Assembly (NCBI GenBank): GCA_021324915.1
Contig: JAJPIC010000008.1
Location: 1 to 64,000, forward strand
Source: Beijerinckiaceae bacterium
GTDB lineage: Bacteria > Pseudomonadota > Alphaproteobacteria > Rhizobiales > Beijerinckiaceae
Direction: 5' to 3'
Length of the DNA stretch: 64,000 bases
Shown here: in pieces, positions 45,512 to 55,317 of the stretch
How the letters are laid out: each line of letters opens with the position of its first letter
Numbering within the stretch: the stretch's first letter is position 1
Position numbers and translations under genes: made by a program
Notes under the pieces: generated by a model
What the model was told of the DNA's origin: nothing
Databases searched by the model: none
What the model saw: the letters and a program-made list of their open reading frames with translations, nothing else

Positions 45512-47455
45512 ATGCTGCAAAAAGTGAAGGCGGCTGCGCGCTTGCCGCTACAACCGAGCTTTTCCGACACCTGGCGCAAGCTCTGGCCCTACCTCTGGCC
45601 GAGCGGCCGGCGCGATCTCGAATGGCGGGTTCTTGCTACCTTCGTTCTGCTCATTCTCGCCAAGGTCGTCACGATTGCGGTGCCTTATTCGTTCAAATGG
45701 GCGACCGATGCCCTGGTCGGACATGGGCATGCGCCGCATCGAATGTTCGGATTCATTGCCGGGCCGCTGCTCTTGACCTTGTCCTACGGGTTCTTGCGCA
45801 TTGCCATGGCCGGGTTCACGCAGGCGCGCGATGCTCTTTTTGCCGCCGTGGCGATGCACGCGGTACGGCGGCTCGCTTACGACGTTTTTGTCCATCTCCA
45901 TCTTCTCTCGCTGCGTTTCCACCTCGAGCGAAAGATCGGCGGCCTCACCCGCGTCCTCGAGCGGGGGCGCAATGCGATCGAGACTTTCGTGCGCACCGTC
46001 GTGCTCATCGCAGTGCCGACCGGCGTGGAATTCATGCTCATCCTCGCCGTCTTCTTCTTTCAGTTCGATTGGCGCTACACGCTGGCCGTTGCCGGGATGA
46101 TCTTCGCCTATACGGCCTTTACATTCAGCGCCACCAATTGGCGGATCGGAATCCGGCGTTCGATGAACGAGAGCGACACGGATGCCAACACGAAGGCGCT
46201 CGATTCGCTGCTCAATTACGAGACGGTGAAATATTTCGGCGCCGAGGCGCGCGAGGCGCGCCGCTACGACAAATCCATGGCGCGTTACGAGGAGACGAGC
46301 GTCAAATCCTATACATCGCTCACCTTTCTCAATTTCGGCCAGGCCGTGATCTTCACGCTCGGGCTGACAGGGGTGATGGCGATGAGCATTGCCGGCATAA
46401 AAGCGGGACACAACAGCGTCGGCGATTTCGTGCTCATCAATGCCATGATGATCCAGCTCTATCAGCCGTTGAATTTCCTCGGCATGGTCTATCGCGACAT
46501 TCGCCAGGCGAAGATCGATCTCGAGATGATGTTCGATATTTTGGCCGAACATCCGGAGATCGCCGACCGGCCGGACGCCGAGCCGCTGATCGTATCCGGC
46601 GGCCATCTCAGCTTCGAGAATGTGTTCTTCCATTATGACGAGGCGCGCGAGATCTTGAAGGGCGTGAGCTTCGATGTGCCGCCCGGCAAGACGGTCGCGC
46701 TCGTCGGGCCCTCGGGCGCCGGAAAATCGACGATTTCGCGACTGGTCTTCCGGTTCTACGAACCCTCGTCTGGAAGGATCATGATCGATGGGCAGGATAT
46801 CCAGCACGTGACGCAAGGTTCCTTGCGCGCCGCGATCGGCATGGTGCCGCAGGACACCGTGCTCTTCAACGATACGATCGGTTATAATATCCGCTATGGG
46901 CGCGCCGAGGCGAGCGAGGCCGATGTGAAGGAGGCCGCGCGGCTCGCGCAGATCGATCGCTTTATCGAGAGCGTACCTGGCGGCTATGGCGCGCAGGTCG
47001 GCGAGCGCGGCCTGAAGCTTTCGGGCGGTGAGAAGCAGCGCGTGGCCATCGCTCGCACGATCCTGAAAGCGCCGCCGATCCTCGTGCTCGATGAAGCGAC
47101 TTCCGCGCTCGATACGTTCACGGAGCAGGAAATTCAGACGGCGCTCGATCGCGTCTCGAAAGGCAGAACCACGCTCGTCATCGCCCATCGCCTTTCGACG
47201 GTCGTCAATGCCGATGAAATCCTCGTGCTCGACAAAGGCGAGATCGTCGAGCGCGGTGCGCATGCCGCGCTTCTTGCCCAGGGCGGCGTCTATGCGGCGA
47301 TGTGGAACCGGCAGAATGAAGTGCGGCGCGCCGAAGAGATCCTGCGTCGCGCTGCGCAAGCGGAGCCCGCGACGCAGCACGTCAGCCTCGCCGATAGCCC
47401 GAATGAAGTGGGGCAGACCTATACGCCGGAGGATATCGACGTTGCACTCGGCTGA
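45512..47455 (+). CDS. Atm1/HMT1-type ABC exporter (fused permease-ATPase)
   Basis: The protein has 647 residues. Six membrane helices occupy about 35-350 (TFVLLILAKVVTIAVPY, NYETVKYFGAEAREARRYD). The ATPase is at about 375-600 with GPSGAGKST, LSGGEKQRVAIARTIL and ILVLDEATSALD. The NYETVKYF-NxxxE segment after helix 4 is characteristic of ABCB7/Atm1 proteins that export glutathione-linked sulfur compounds or metals. It lies upstream of psd with an 86-bp gap. Confidence 0.93.
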   Translation: MLQKVKAAARLPLQPSFSDTWRKLWPYLWPSGRRDLEWRVLATFVLLILAKVVTIAVPYSFKWATDALVGHGHAPHRMFGFIAGPLLLTLSYGFLRIAMAGFTQARDALFAAVAMHAVRRLAYDVFVHLHLLSLRFHLERKIGGLTRVLERGRNAIETFVRTVVLIAVPTGVEFMLILAVFFFQFDWRYTLAVAGMIFAYTAFTFSATNWRIGIRRSMNESDTDANTKALDSLLNYETVKYFGAEAREARRYDKSMARYEETSVKSYTSLTFLNFGQAVIFTLGLTGVMAMSIAGIKAGHNSVGDFVLINAMMIQLYQPLNFLGMVYRDIRQAKIDLEMMFDILAEHPEIADRPDAEPLIVSGGHLSFENVFFHYDEAREILKGVSFDVPPGKTVALVGPSGAGKSTISRLVFRFYEPSSGRIMIDGQDIQHVTQGSLRAAIGMVPQDTVLFNDTIGYNIRYGRAEASEADVKEAARLAQIDRFIESVPGGYGAQVGERGLKLSGGEKQRVAIARTILKAPPILVLDEATSALDTFTEQEIQTALDRVSKGRTTLVIAHRLSTVVNADEILVLDKGEIVERGAHAALLAQGGVYAAMWNRQNEVRRAEEILRRAAQAEPATQHVSLADSPNEVGQTYTPEDIDVALG

Positions 47456-47541
47456 ACTCTGTCGTTATCCCGTGATCTTTCTTGTGATCATCCCGTGATC
47501 CGCGCGCAAAGCCTATTGCGCGCGCTGCAAACGAGTAGGCC

Positions 47542-48237
47542 ATGAACATATTCGATTCGGTTCGCAAGCAGATCGTCCCGATCCATCCCGACGGCTATCT
47601 GTTCGTCGCGATCTTCGCCATAGTAACGCTGGTGCTCTTCTTCATTTATGCGCCGCTCGGCTGGATCGCTCTCGTGCTGACGATCTGGTGCGCCTATTTC
47701 TTCCGCGATCCGCTGCGCGTGACGCCGCTCGATCATGACTTGGTGATCGCGCCGGCCGATGGGCTGATCGCTTCGACGGGGGCGAGCGTCCCACCCCCCG
47801 AACTCGGGCTCGGCCCCGAGCCCTTGCCGCGCGTTTCGATCTTCATGTCGATTTTCGACGGTCACGTGAACCGTGCGCCGGTTGCCGGACGGATCAGCAA
47901 GATCGTTTACAAGCCGGGGCTCTTCATCAACGCAGATCTCGACAAAGCGAGCGAGGATAACGAGCGCAATGGGCTCGTCATCGATGCGGCGCAGGGAAGA
48001 GTAGGCGTTGTGCAGATTGCCGGGCTTATCGCGCGCCGCATCCTCTGTTTCGTAGCGGTCGGGCAGACGATCGGGGCGGGCGACCGCTTCGGCCTCATCC
48101 GCTTCGGCTCGCGCGTCGATGTCTATCTTCCGCATGGCACGCGCCTGCTCGTCGAGGCGGGCGCGCGCGCAATCGCGGGGGAGACGGTAATCGCCGATTT
48201 CCGTCCGGGGCTGCCGCGCGCCTTCAAACAGAGCTGA
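47542..48237 (+). CDS. psd: Phosphatidylserine decarboxylase proenzyme
   Basis: The protein has 231 residues, the short type. A membrane-anchoring N-terminus (LFVAIFAIVTLVLFFIYAPLGW, about 20-45) precedes VIAPADGLI, SIFDGHVNRAPVAG and the self-cleavage site RFGSRVDVYLP, where the Ser of GS becomes the pyruvoyl group. It makes phosphatidylethanolamine. pssA follows. Confidence 0.96.
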   Translation: MNIFDSVRKQIVPIHPDGYLFVAIFAIVTLVLFFIYAPLGWIALVLTIWCAYFFRDPLRVTPLDHDLVIAPADGLIASTGASVPPPELGLGPEPLPRVSIFMSIFDGHVNRAPVAGRISKIVYKPGLFINADLDKASEDNERNGLVIDAAQGRVGVVQIAGLIARRILCFVAVGQTIGAGDRFGLIRFGSRVDVYLPHGTRLLVEAGARAIAGETVIADFRPGLPRAFKQS

Positions 48238-48366
48238 TGCGGCGATTTGGGATCGGACGGTCAAAAATCTAAAATCATATCGATTTCAATAGCTTGATGG
48301 CTGATTATGCGAAAGGCCCGCGATTGGCTTTTTCGCATCCCGCTCTCATGCTTTATGCTGGACGCG

Positions 48367-49233
48367 ATGAATCCATCATCCCAACGTAAATTCTCGCTGC
48401 ACCCGGACGAGCCGGCATTGACCACCCGCGAGGGAATCGAGGGCGAGGGGCGGCGCCTCGGCCTTGTCCGCACCCGCAGGTTCCGCCCCGTACCGCTGCG
48501 CATCATTCTGCCCAATCTCGTGACGCTGCTGGCACTCTCCATGGGGCTGACCAGCATCAGATTTGCGGTCGAAGGCCAGTTCGAAATCGCCGTTCTGGCG
48601 GTCATCATCGCCGCAATCCTCGATGGGCTCGACGGGCGCCTGGCCCGCGTGCTGCGCGGCACATCGCGCTTCGGCGCCGAGCTCGATTCGCTCGCCGATT
48701 TCGTCGATTTCGGCGTGGCGCCTGGCCTCATCCTCTATTTCTGGAACTTGCATCAGCTGAAGAGTCTCGGCTGGTTCGCGGTCCTCGTCTTTGCGATCGC
48801 CTGCGCATTGCGCCTCGCGCGCTTCAACGTCACGGCGGAGGATCAGGGCCAGCCGTCTTGGCACGCGCATTTTTTCACCGGCATGCCGGCGCCCGCCGGC
48901 GCCGTGGTCGGATTGCTGCCGCTCTATCTCAATCTGTCGGTCTTCGACGTGCCGGCGACGCATTGGTTCGCGCCGTTCGAGATCGCCTATGTTCTCGCTA
49001 TCGCGCTCTTGATGGCGAGCCGCATTCCGCATTTCTCCGGCAAGCGAATCGGACGCGTACCGCGCGAATATGTCATCGCCGTTTTGTTCGGGGTCGCGGT
49101 CGTTGTGCTCTTGCTCGCGACTTTCCCGATGGAAATGCTGGCCGTCCTCAGTCTCGTCTATTTGGCGACGATTCCCTTGGCCGTGATCCGTTATCGCCGC
49201 TTTGCGGTCACCCATGCCGCAGGGCCCGATTGA
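48367..49233 (+). CDS. pssA: CDP-diacylglycerol-serine O-phosphatidyltransferase
   Basis: The protein has 288 residues; start taken at ATG 48367 (ATG 48355 also possible). The CDP-alcohol transferase motif [13 protein letters not shown]...GAELDSLAD is near 78-103, and about eight membrane helices follow. It forms phosphatidylserine from CDP-diacylglycerol and serine, the substrate of Psd encoded just upstream. Together they supply phosphatidylethanolamine. Confidence 0.95.
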   Translation: MNPSSQRKFSLHPDEPALTTREGIEGEGRRLGLVRTRRFRPVPLRIILPNLVTLLALSMGLTSIRFAVEGQFEIAVLAVIIAAILDGLDGRLARVLRGTSRFGAELDSLADFVDFGVAPGLILYFWNLHQLKSLGWFAVLVFAIACALRLARFNVTAEDQGQPSWHAHFFTGMPAPAGAVVGLLPLYLNLSVFDVPATHWFAPFEIAYVLAIALLMASRIPHFSGKRIGRVPREYVIAVLFGVAVVVLLLATFPMEMLAVLSLVYLATIPLAVIRYRRFAVTHAAGPD

Positions 49234-49369
49234 GCGGTGCAAGTTATGCCGGAGCGAAAGCTTCGCCAGTTCACAAAAGCCCCGTTCTCGATTAGGGTCC
49301 GCGCCGATCCGCACCTATTTGAGATTGCACGATCCTGCGCAGAAGAGGGCCGCAAACAGAAGGAAGCAA

Positions 49370-49588
49370 ATGTCGAAAGAAGAATTGCTCGAATTTCCAG
49401 GCGTCGTTACCGAGTTGCTGCCGAACGCGACCTTTCGGGTCAAGCTCGAGAATGATCACGAGATCATTGCGCATACGGCCGGCAAGATGCGTAAGAACCG
49501 CATCCGTGTCTTGACCGGCGACAAGGTCCTCGTCGAAATGACCCCTTACGACCTGACCAAAGGTCGCATCACCTATCGTTTCAAGTGA
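49370..49588 (+). CDS. infA: Translation initiation factor IF-1
   Basis: The protein has 72 residues from ATG 49370 (AGGAAG upstream). It is an S1/OB-fold protein: [54 protein letters not shown]. It occupies the ribosomal A site during initiation. maf follows at 24 bp. Confidence 0.98.
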   Translation: MSKEELLEFPGVVTELLPNATFRVKLENDHEIIAHTAGKMRKNRIRVLTGDKVLVEMTPYDLTKGRITYRFK

Positions 49589-49612
49589 TCAGAGCGTGCG
49601 GAGCAGGAAGCC

Positions 49613-50248
49613 TTGAGCGGCGAAAAAACCTGGCGGCCCAAGCTTATTCTTGCTTCGGCTTCGCCGCGCCGGCTCGAGCTGCTCCAACAGGTCGGGCTTG
49701 ATGCCGACGCGCTCCTGCCTGCCGATCTTGACGAGACGCCGAAAAAGGGCGAGCTGCCGCGCGTGCTCGCCGCGCGGCTCGCCGACGAAAAGGCCGAGGC
49801 CGCTGCAAAAGTCGCCAAGGCGCATGCGGAACTCACGAGCTTCTATCTGCTCGCCGCCGACACTGTGGTCAGTGTCGGACGCCGCATCCTGCCGAAATGC
49901 GAAGTCGTCGACGAGGCCGCGCAATGTCTGCGCCTCCTCTCGGGCCGCGCCCATCGCGTGCATTCCGCGCTGACGCTCATCACGCCGAAAGGTGCGCGCC
50001 GCCACCGCATTGTCGAGACGCGGGTGCGCTTCAAGCGGCTCTCGAGCACCGAGCTCGATGCCTATCTCGCCTCGGGCGAATGGCGTGGCAAGGCAGGAGG
50101 CTATGCCATCCAGGGGCTCGCCGGCGGTTTTGTGGTCAAGCTGATCGGCTCCTACTCCTGCGTCGTCGGTCTGCCACTTTACGAGACCCTCTCGCTTCTT
50201 GCGGGGGAGGGCTACCCTGTCCATGTCTTATGGCTCAATCGCGTCTGA
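49613..50248 (+). CDS. maf: Maf-family nucleotide pyrophosphatase
   Basis: The protein has 211 residues from TTG 49613 (AGGAAG upstream, no ATG in range). It has [13 protein letters not shown] near 12, DETP near 40, AADTVVSVG near 84 and [10 protein letters not shown] near 159. Maf enzymes hydrolyse non-canonical or normal nucleoside triphosphates and may affect septum formation. It is between infA and yacG, a conserved alphaproteobacterial order. Confidence 0.93.
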   Translation: MSGEKTWRPKLILASASPRRLELLQQVGLDADALLPADLDETPKKGELPRVLAARLADEKAEAAAKVAKAHAELTSFYLLAADTVVSVGRRILPKCEVVDEAAQCLRLLSGRAHRVHSALTLITPKGARRHRIVETRVRFKRLSSTELDAYLASGEWRGKAGGYAIQGLAGGFVVKLIGSYSCVVGLPLYETLSLLAGEGYPVHVLWLNRV

Positions 50249-50271
50249 GCGCGTCACCTTAGGGCCGTGCG

Positions 50272-50490
50272 ATGGAAGACAGGAAGCAAGGAGAGCCGCG
50301 GCAGGTGCGGCCATGTCCGATTTGCGGCCGCCCCGCGACGCTCGAGGACCGGCCCTTTTGCTCGAAACGCTGCGCGGAGATCGATCTGCATCGCTGGCTG
50401 AGCGGAGCTTATACGATAGCCGGCAGGGCCGCTGGTCCTCAGACTGACGAGGCGCGCGAGGACGAGGACGACGGCAGGCCGGAGGAGTGA
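50272..50490 (+). CDS. yacG: DNA gyrase inhibitor YacG
   Basis: The protein has 72 residues. The zinc site is CPICGRP...CSKRCAEIDLHRWL, the YacG signature. The C-terminus is acidic (DEAREDEDD). YacG binds GyrB and blocks its DNA binding in E. coli. Confidence 0.94.
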   Translation: MEDRKQGEPRQVRPCPICGRPATLEDRPFCSKRCAEIDLHRWLSGAYTIAGRAAGPQTDEAREDEDDGRPEE

Positions 50491-50510
50491 GCGGCGAGGG
50501 CTTTGCTCGG

Positions 50511-50548
50511 CGCCCGATGAAAGCCATGCTGCGGCTTTGATTCGGGCG
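50511..50548. other. Two-step hairpin between yacG and the next gene
   Basis: CGCCCGA pairs with TCGGGCG (50511-50517, 50542-50548), and inside it AAAGCC pairs with GGCTTT (50520-50525, 50533-50538). No T-run follows; it could modulate read-through. Confidence 0.4.
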
Positions 50549-50553
50549 CGCCA

Positions 50554-51345
50554 ATGTTCTTCACCATCGCAAAACTGGCTGAGATCGTCGCGGATCCTTT
50601 CGGCCTCATTCTCGGCCTTGCTCTTCTCGGCCTCGCATTGAGCTTCGGCCGGCCGGCGCCAATCGGGCGCGCGCTCTGCCTCGCCGCCGTGAGCCTCCTT
50701 TTGATCGAATCTCTTTCGCCGCTCGGCAGTATCCTGCTGCGTCGCCTGGAGGACCGTTTTCCCCCGCCAGCGGATCTTAAGCCGCCGGCCGGGATCATCG
50801 TGCTCGGGGGCGCGCTGGACGTCGGCTTGACGCTCGCGCGCCAGCAGCCGACGCTCAACTCGCTCGCCGCCCGGCTCACGACAGGCGTCGCTCTGGCGCG
50901 CCGCTTTCCCGAGGCGAAGCTGATCTTCACCGGCGGTGCCTCCCGGCTCTTTCCCGGCGGCAGCAATGAAGCGGCGGGCGTGCGCGACCTTTGGATTTCT
51001 CTCGGGATGCCGGCGCAGCGCATGACCTTCGAATCGAGGTCGCGCAATACTTGGGAGAACGCGGTTCTGACGCGCGCCTTGATCGCGCCGAAACCGGACG
51101 AGACCTTTCTGCTCGTTACCTCGGCCTGGCACATGCCCCGCGCGATGGGCATTTTCCGCTGCGCCGGGTTCAACGTCATCGCCTATCCGGTCGATTACCA
51201 CACCTATGGCGATTCTCGCGATTTCCTCCCCGACCGGGCGGGCCTGCAGGAAATGGGCATGCTCGAAATTGCCGTACATGAATGGATCGGGCTCTTCGCC
51301 TATCACCTGACCGGCAAGACGAACGCTTGGTTCCCGCACCCATAA
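50554..51345 (+). CDS. YdcF-family (DUF218) membrane protein
   Basis: The protein has 263 residues. Two N-terminal helices (FGLILGLALLGLALSF, LCLAAVSLLLIESL) precede the DUF218 domain: GIIVLGGALD near 85, LIFTGGAS near 127, ESRSRNTWENA near 159, LLVTSAWHMPRAMGIFRCAGF near 184. Members (ElyC/SanA-like) act in envelope maintenance; the exact role is unknown. Confidence 0.9.
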   Translation: MFFTIAKLAEIVADPFGLILGLALLGLALSFGRPAPIGRALCLAAVSLLLIESLSPLGSILLRRLEDRFPPPADLKPPAGIIVLGGALDVGLTLARQQPTLNSLAARLTTGVALARRFPEAKLIFTGGASRLFPGGSNEAAGVRDLWISLGMPAQRMTFESRSRNTWENAVLTRALIAPKPDETFLLVTSAWHMPRAMGIFRCAGFNVIAYPVDYHTYGDSRDFLPDRAGLQEMGMLEIAVHEWIGLFAYHLTGKTNAWFPHP

Positions 51346-51440
51346 TCCTTGCGTAGGCCGTCATTCCGAAATAAATCAGCGGCTTCCGCAACGAACTGAC
51401 GGGGCTAACTGGAATTCCCGCCGGATGCGATCTCCATTCG

Positions 51441-51538
51441 GCATGATCCGGAAAGTGGAAACCGGTTCTCTGGCAGGATCATGCATAAGCATAGCATGAT
51501 CCGGAAAATGGAACCCCGGTTTTCCGAAAAGATCATGC
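51441..51538. repeat. Two copies of the family A palindromic repeat
   Basis: GCATGATCCGGAAA...GGATCATGC at 51441-51484 and GCATGATCCGGAAAATGG...GATCATGC at 51494-51538, 53 bp apart. They match the 10017-10172 array in inverted orientation. They precede the TPR gene. Confidence 0.75.
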
Positions 51539-51573
51539 TCAAACAGAGCATCGTTGGCGGAAAGGGAGGAAAC

Positions 51574-52470
51574 ATGCGTTGGTTTTTGGGCTTTGTGGCT
51601 GTTCCGCTTGTTCTGTTCGGCAGTCCCGCTTTCGCGGCGAGCCAAACGGATTTCGCCGATTGCATGCAGATGCAGGATCTCGATCGCGGCATTACCGGCT
51701 GCTCGCATATCGCGCAGGACGAGAGCGGATTGCCGCATGACCGCGCCGTCGCCTATTTCGACCGCGGCGTCGATTATTATTCTCGGGGCGATCTCGAGCG
51801 CGCCATTTCAGACTGGAGCGCTGCGATCAAGCTCGATGCGACCTATGTGCATGCCTATAACAATCGCGCCAAGGCCTATCGCGCGAAAGGCGATTACATG
51901 CTCGCCATCGCCGACGATTCCGACGCTATCAAGCTCGATCCCAGTCACGCGACGGCGTATAAGGGGCGCGGCATCGCGCTTCTTCTGAGCGGGCAGACAG
52001 CCAAGGCGGAAGCCGATTTCAAACAGGCGATTGCAATCGATCCGAGCGATCCCTATGCCGCGCTCTGGCTCGACATGACGATGCGGCGCAATCACGAGCC
52101 GAGCCGGATCAAGGAAATGTCGTTGCGCGTCAATATGGGTGCTTGGCCCGCGCCGCTTCTGCTCCTCTATGCCGGCCGCGTGACGCCGCACGAAGTCGCG
52201 GTCGCGGCGCAAAATATCGATCCGGTGATCAGCCAGGCGCGGCTCTGCGACGCTTATTTCTACATCGGCGAATCCTACATGCCGGCCACGAGCAAGGAAG
52301 ACAAAGACCAGGCGGTCGATCTCTTCCAGCGCTCGGTCAAGGAATGTCCAGTGACCGCCGACGAACACGCCGCGGCGAGCGCCGAGCTCAGGGCCATGGG
52401 CGAGCCGCTTCAAGCACAAGGCGCCGAAGCCGAAGGGCAGAGCGCGCAAGCGCCGAAGTCCTCGCAGTAA
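51574..52470 (+). CDS. Periplasmic TPR-repeat protein
   Basis: The protein has 298 residues from ATG 51574, with AAAGGGAGGA upstream; the in-frame ATG at 51481 lies in a repeat and is rejected. A signal peptide MRWFLGFVAVPLVLFGSPAFA is followed by three to four TPR units (AVAYFDRGVDYYSRGDLERA, AYNNRAKAYRAKGDYMLA, AYKGRGIALLLSGQTAKA) of the NlpI type, then a helical C-terminus. It is a scaffold in the periplasm; the partner is unknown. Confidence 0.88.
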   Translation: MRWFLGFVAVPLVLFGSPAFAASQTDFADCMQMQDLDRGITGCSHIAQDESGLPHDRAVAYFDRGVDYYSRGDLERAISDWSAAIKLDATYVHAYNNRAKAYRAKGDYMLAIADDSDAIKLDPSHATAYKGRGIALLLSGQTAKAEADFKQAIAIDPSDPYAALWLDMTMRRNHEPSRIKEMSLRVNMGAWPAPLLLLYAGRVTPHEVAVAAQNIDPVISQARLCDAYFYIGESYMPATSKEDKDQAVDLFQRSVKECPVTADEHAAASAELRAMGEPLQAQGAEAEGQSAQAPKSSQ

Positions 52471-52479
52471 TCAACTCAG

Positions 52480-52510
52480 AGGCAGGATCGCCGATCCTGC
52501 CTTCCTCTTC
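52480..52510 (+). terminator. Rho-independent terminator
   Basis: AGGCAGGATC/GATCCTGCCT perfect 10-bp stem (52480-52489, 52493-52502), followed by TCCTCTTCC. It ends the TPR gene. Confidence 0.65.
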
Positions 52511-52531
52511 CACATTTCCGCTCGGCCGACG

Positions 52532-53188
52532 ATGTCGCTCACTCTGATCTTGGCCAATAAGGCCTATTCCTCTTGGTCCTTGCGGCCTTTTATTCTGATG
52601 CGCCATTTCGGCATCCCGTTTTCCGAGACCGTCATCCCGCTCGCGCAGGAGACGACGCGGGCGGATATTCTACGCCATTCGCCTTCCGGCAAGCTTCCGG
52701 CGCTTCGCGACGGCGATCTGGTCGTCTGGGATTCGCTCGCCATTATCGAATACCTCGCGGAGCGTTTTCCGGATCTGCCGATCTGGCCGCGCGACAAGCG
52801 AGCGCGCGCGACAGCGCGTTCGCTCGCTGCCGAAATGCATTCCGGATTTCCGGCGCTGCGCACGAATTTTCCCATGAATATGCGCCGGCCGGTCAGGGCG
52901 CGCGAAGACCTGCCGCCGGAGGTTTGGGCCGAGGTCAAGCGGATGGAAGGCGCATGGGTCGATGCGCGGCAGAAATTCGGCGCCGGCGGTAATTTTCTCT
53001 TCGGGGAATTTTCCGCGGCCGATGCGATGTTCGCGCCGGTCGTCAATCGGTTCCATGTCTATGACGTCGAAGTCGGCAAGCCCGCCCGCGCCTATATGGA
53101 GGCAATCATGGCGCTTGCGGCCTATCGCGGTTGGCTGAAAGGCGCGCAGGCCGAGACCTGGCGTATCGAAAAATACGAGCTTGCTTGA
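52532..53188 (+). CDS. Glutathione S-transferase family protein
   Basis: The protein has 218 residues. It has an N-terminal thioredoxin-like domain (LTLILANKAYSSWSLRPFI, with Ser at the thiolate position; KLPALRDGD; VWDSLAIIEYLAERFP) and a C-terminal helical domain. It conjugates or reduces with glutathione; substrate unknown. It starts 22 bp after the terminator of the TPR gene. Confidence 0.9.
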   Translation: MSLTLILANKAYSSWSLRPFILMRHFGIPFSETVIPLAQETTRADILRHSPSGKLPALRDGDLVVWDSLAIIEYLAERFPDLPIWPRDKRARATARSLAAEMHSGFPALRTNFPMNMRRPVRAREDLPPEVWAEVKRMEGAWVDARQKFGAGGNFLFGEFSAADAMFAPVVNRFHVYDVEVGKPARAYMEAIMALAAYRGWLKGAQAETWRIEKYELA

Positions 53189-53284
53189 TTGCCTGCCGGA
53201 AGGAGCAGGATTTGCGCGCCCGGGCGCTCTAGATTCTTTTTCCGTCGCATGGTTTCTTAAAGGGGTCGGCCGCGGAGGCAAGCG

Positions 53285-53998
53285 ATGCATGTCAGCCAGC
53301 TGCATTATCTGCCGCTCTCGCTGCCGTTCTTCCTTTTGCTCGTTTTGGCCTTTGTGGCGCTCGTCGTCTACATCGAGCTCCGCGCTCTCCATTACGCCTT
53401 CGCGCGCGCCGGAATCGGCGCTTATTCGGTTCTGTTCTTTCTCCTCGCCTCGCTGATCGGCAGTTCCATCAATATCCCGATCGCCGAATTGCCTGGACAA
53501 AACGTCGTCTCGGGCGAACATATTATGTTCTTCGGCATGGAATATACGGTGCCTGTTGTCGTCCAATGGCCGGGCACGATTGTCGCGATCAACGTGGGCG
53601 GCGCGGTGATCCCGATCCTGCTCTCGCTTTATCTTCTCCTGAAATATGATTTGTGGATCAGTGGTGTGATCGCGACGGCCTGCGTCGCCTTCATCGCCCA
53701 TCTTCTGGCTACACCCGTACACGGCGTCGGTATCGCGGAGCCGATCTTCGTTCCCCCGATTGCGGCCGCGATCGTATCCGTCATCATCTCGCGTGCCTAT
53801 GCGGCACCGCTCGCCTATATCAGCGGCAGCATGGGTGTCTTGATCGGCGCCGATTTGCTCAACCTCGACAGAGTCCGCGGTCTCGGTGCGCCGGTGGCTT
53901 CGATCGGCGGGGCAGGGACTTTCGACGGCATATTTCTCGCAGGCATCATAGCGGTGCTGCTGGCAAGCTTCACGCTGCCGAGCTTCGAGAGCCGGTGA
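53285..53998 (+). CDS. DUF1614 family membrane protein
   Basis: The protein has 237 residues. Seven or eight hydrophobic segments begin with LPFFLLLVLAFVALVVYIEL. The family-type blocks are SLIGSSINIPIAEL, VGGAVIPILLSLYLLLK and PVASIGGAGTFDGIFLAGIIAVLL. Function is unknown. It starts 96 bp after the GST gene and may share its transcript. Confidence 0.85.
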   Translation: MHVSQLHYLPLSLPFFLLLVLAFVALVVYIELRALHYAFARAGIGAYSVLFFLLASLIGSSINIPIAELPGQNVVSGEHIMFFGMEYTVPVVVQWPGTIVAINVGGAVIPILLSLYLLLKYDLWISGVIATACVAFIAHLLATPVHGVGIAEPIFVPPIAAAIVSVIISRAYAAPLAYISGSMGVLIGADLLNLDRVRGLGAPVASIGGAGTFDGIFLAGIIAVLLASFTLPSFESR

Positions 53999-54008
53999 GC
54001 ATCGCTCT

Positions 54009-54854
54009 CTAGCTGCTCGATCTCTCCTTGGCCAAGGCGGCGTGATATTGGCGTCGGATCTCGGTGAGATCCACCGAAGGCTCCGGATAATGCATGTGCA
54101 TGTCTTCCATCGTCTCGGCGAGTATTTGCGAGACCGCGAGATTGCGAAACCATTTGTGATTGGCAGGGATCACGTACCAGGGCGCGTTCTTTTTGCTTGT
54201 CGCATTGAGCGCATCTTCATAGGCGTCCATGTAATCGTCCCAATAAGGGCGCTCCTTGTAATCGGCCTCGCTGATCTTCCAATTTCGGCTCGGATCGTCG
54301 AGCCGCTGCTCGAAGCGGGCGAGTTGTTCCTCCTTGCTTATGTGCAGGAAGAACTTCACGATTTTGGTGGCGTTGCCGACGAGCAATTCCTCGAAGGCGC
54401 AGATGTCTTCATAGCGCCGTTTGCAGCTTGCTTTATCGATCAGCTTATGCACGCGCCCGACCAGCACGTCTTCGTAATGCGAGCGGTTGAAAATCGCAAT
54501 CTCGCCCCGGCCGGGAACGTGGGGATGCACGCGCCAGAGGAAGTCATGCGCCGCTTCCGGCGGCGTCGGCGTTTTGAAACTTGTAACCGTCGCGCCCTGC
54601 GGGTTCCAGGCTCCCATGACATGGCCGATCGTTCCGTCCTTGCCACCCGCGTCCATTGCCTGCAAAACGACGAGCAGCGCGTGCTGGTTCTCGGCGTAAA
54701 GCAGTTTCTGCAGGTTCGACAATCTTTGTCGATAGGTTTCGATCGCCTCTGCGGCTGTCTCCGCCGATTTCTCGCTTGCCTTGAAGGCGGGATCGATATC
54801 CGCGAGTTTGAGCTTATCTCCCGGCCGGACGATGAATTTTTTGCGGTAGTTCAT
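54009..54854 (-). CDS. ppk2: Polyphosphate kinase 2 family protein
   Basis: The protein has 281 residues. It has Walker A-like DAGGKDGTI near 68-76, FNRSHYEDVLVGRVHKL near 122 and IVKFFLHISKEEQLARFEQR near 165. These fit PPK2 enzymes that use polyphosphate to phosphorylate nucleotides. Class cannot be set reliably by eye. It converges with the DUF1614 gene. Confidence 0.93.
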   Translation of the reverse strand: MNYRKKFIVRPGDKLKLADIDPAFKASEKSAETAAEAIETYRQRLSNLQKLLYAENQHALLVVLQAMDAGGKDGTIGHVMGAWNPQGATVTSFKTPTPPEAAHDFLWRVHPHVPGRGEIAIFNRSHYEDVLVGRVHKLIDKASCKRRYEDICAFEELLVGNATKIVKFFLHISKEEQLARFEQRLDDPSRNWKISEADYKERPYWDDYMDAYEDALNATSKKNAPWYVIPANHKWFRNLAVSQILAETMEDMHMHYPEPSVDLTEIRRQYHAALAKERSSS

Positions 54855-54880
54855 CGGGGATTCCTAGCATAAGTGAAAGC

Positions 54881-55294
54881 ATGACGCTGCATCTTCTCAA
54901 GCTTAGCGTTGGCGCTGACTCGATCGCCGATATCGCGGCGTACCAAGCCAAGAAGCGACCCAAAGGCAGCGATCACTGCGTCCATGTCACGCGGATGGTG
55001 CCGCGCCGCGCCGATGAATTGCTCGACGGCGGATCGCTCTACTGGGTGATCAAGGGCCGGATCAGCGTGCGCCAGGCACTCAAGGCCATCGAGCCCTTCG
55101 TTGATGTAGAGGGAATTTCCCGCTGCCGGCTCGTGCTCGATCCTGTTCTCGTTGCCGTTGTGCCGCGCCCTTTCCGCGCCTTCCAGGGCTGGCGTTACCT
55201 TGCCGACAAGGACCGGCCGGCCGATCTCGAAAAGGGGGCTGACGAAATGCCCGACGAATTGCGTCTCACATTGGCCGCCCTTGGTCTGGTATAG
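54881..55294 (+). CDS. DUF1489 family protein
   Basis: The protein has 137 residues (MTLHLLKLSVGADSIADI). It has HVTRMVPRRADELLDGGSLYWVIKG and FRAFQGWRYL, the DUF1489 pattern known only from alphaproteobacteria. Function is unknown. It starts 26 bp from the divergent ppk2 gene and is followed by the J-domain gene. Confidence 0.87.
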   Translation: MTLHLLKLSVGADSIADIAAYQAKKRPKGSDHCVHVTRMVPRRADELLDGGSLYWVIKGRISVRQALKAIEPFVDVEGISRCRLVLDPVLVAVVPRPFRAFQGWRYLADKDRPADLEKGADEMPDELRLTLAALGLV

Positions 55295-55317
55295 GTCCTG
55301 CTTTCGCAGATGCGCTG

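Noticed and set aside
45548-47380. 610-residue open frame antisense to the Atm1-type exporter
   Set aside because: A shadow frame in GC-rich DNA; rich in Arg/His/Asp with no domain.
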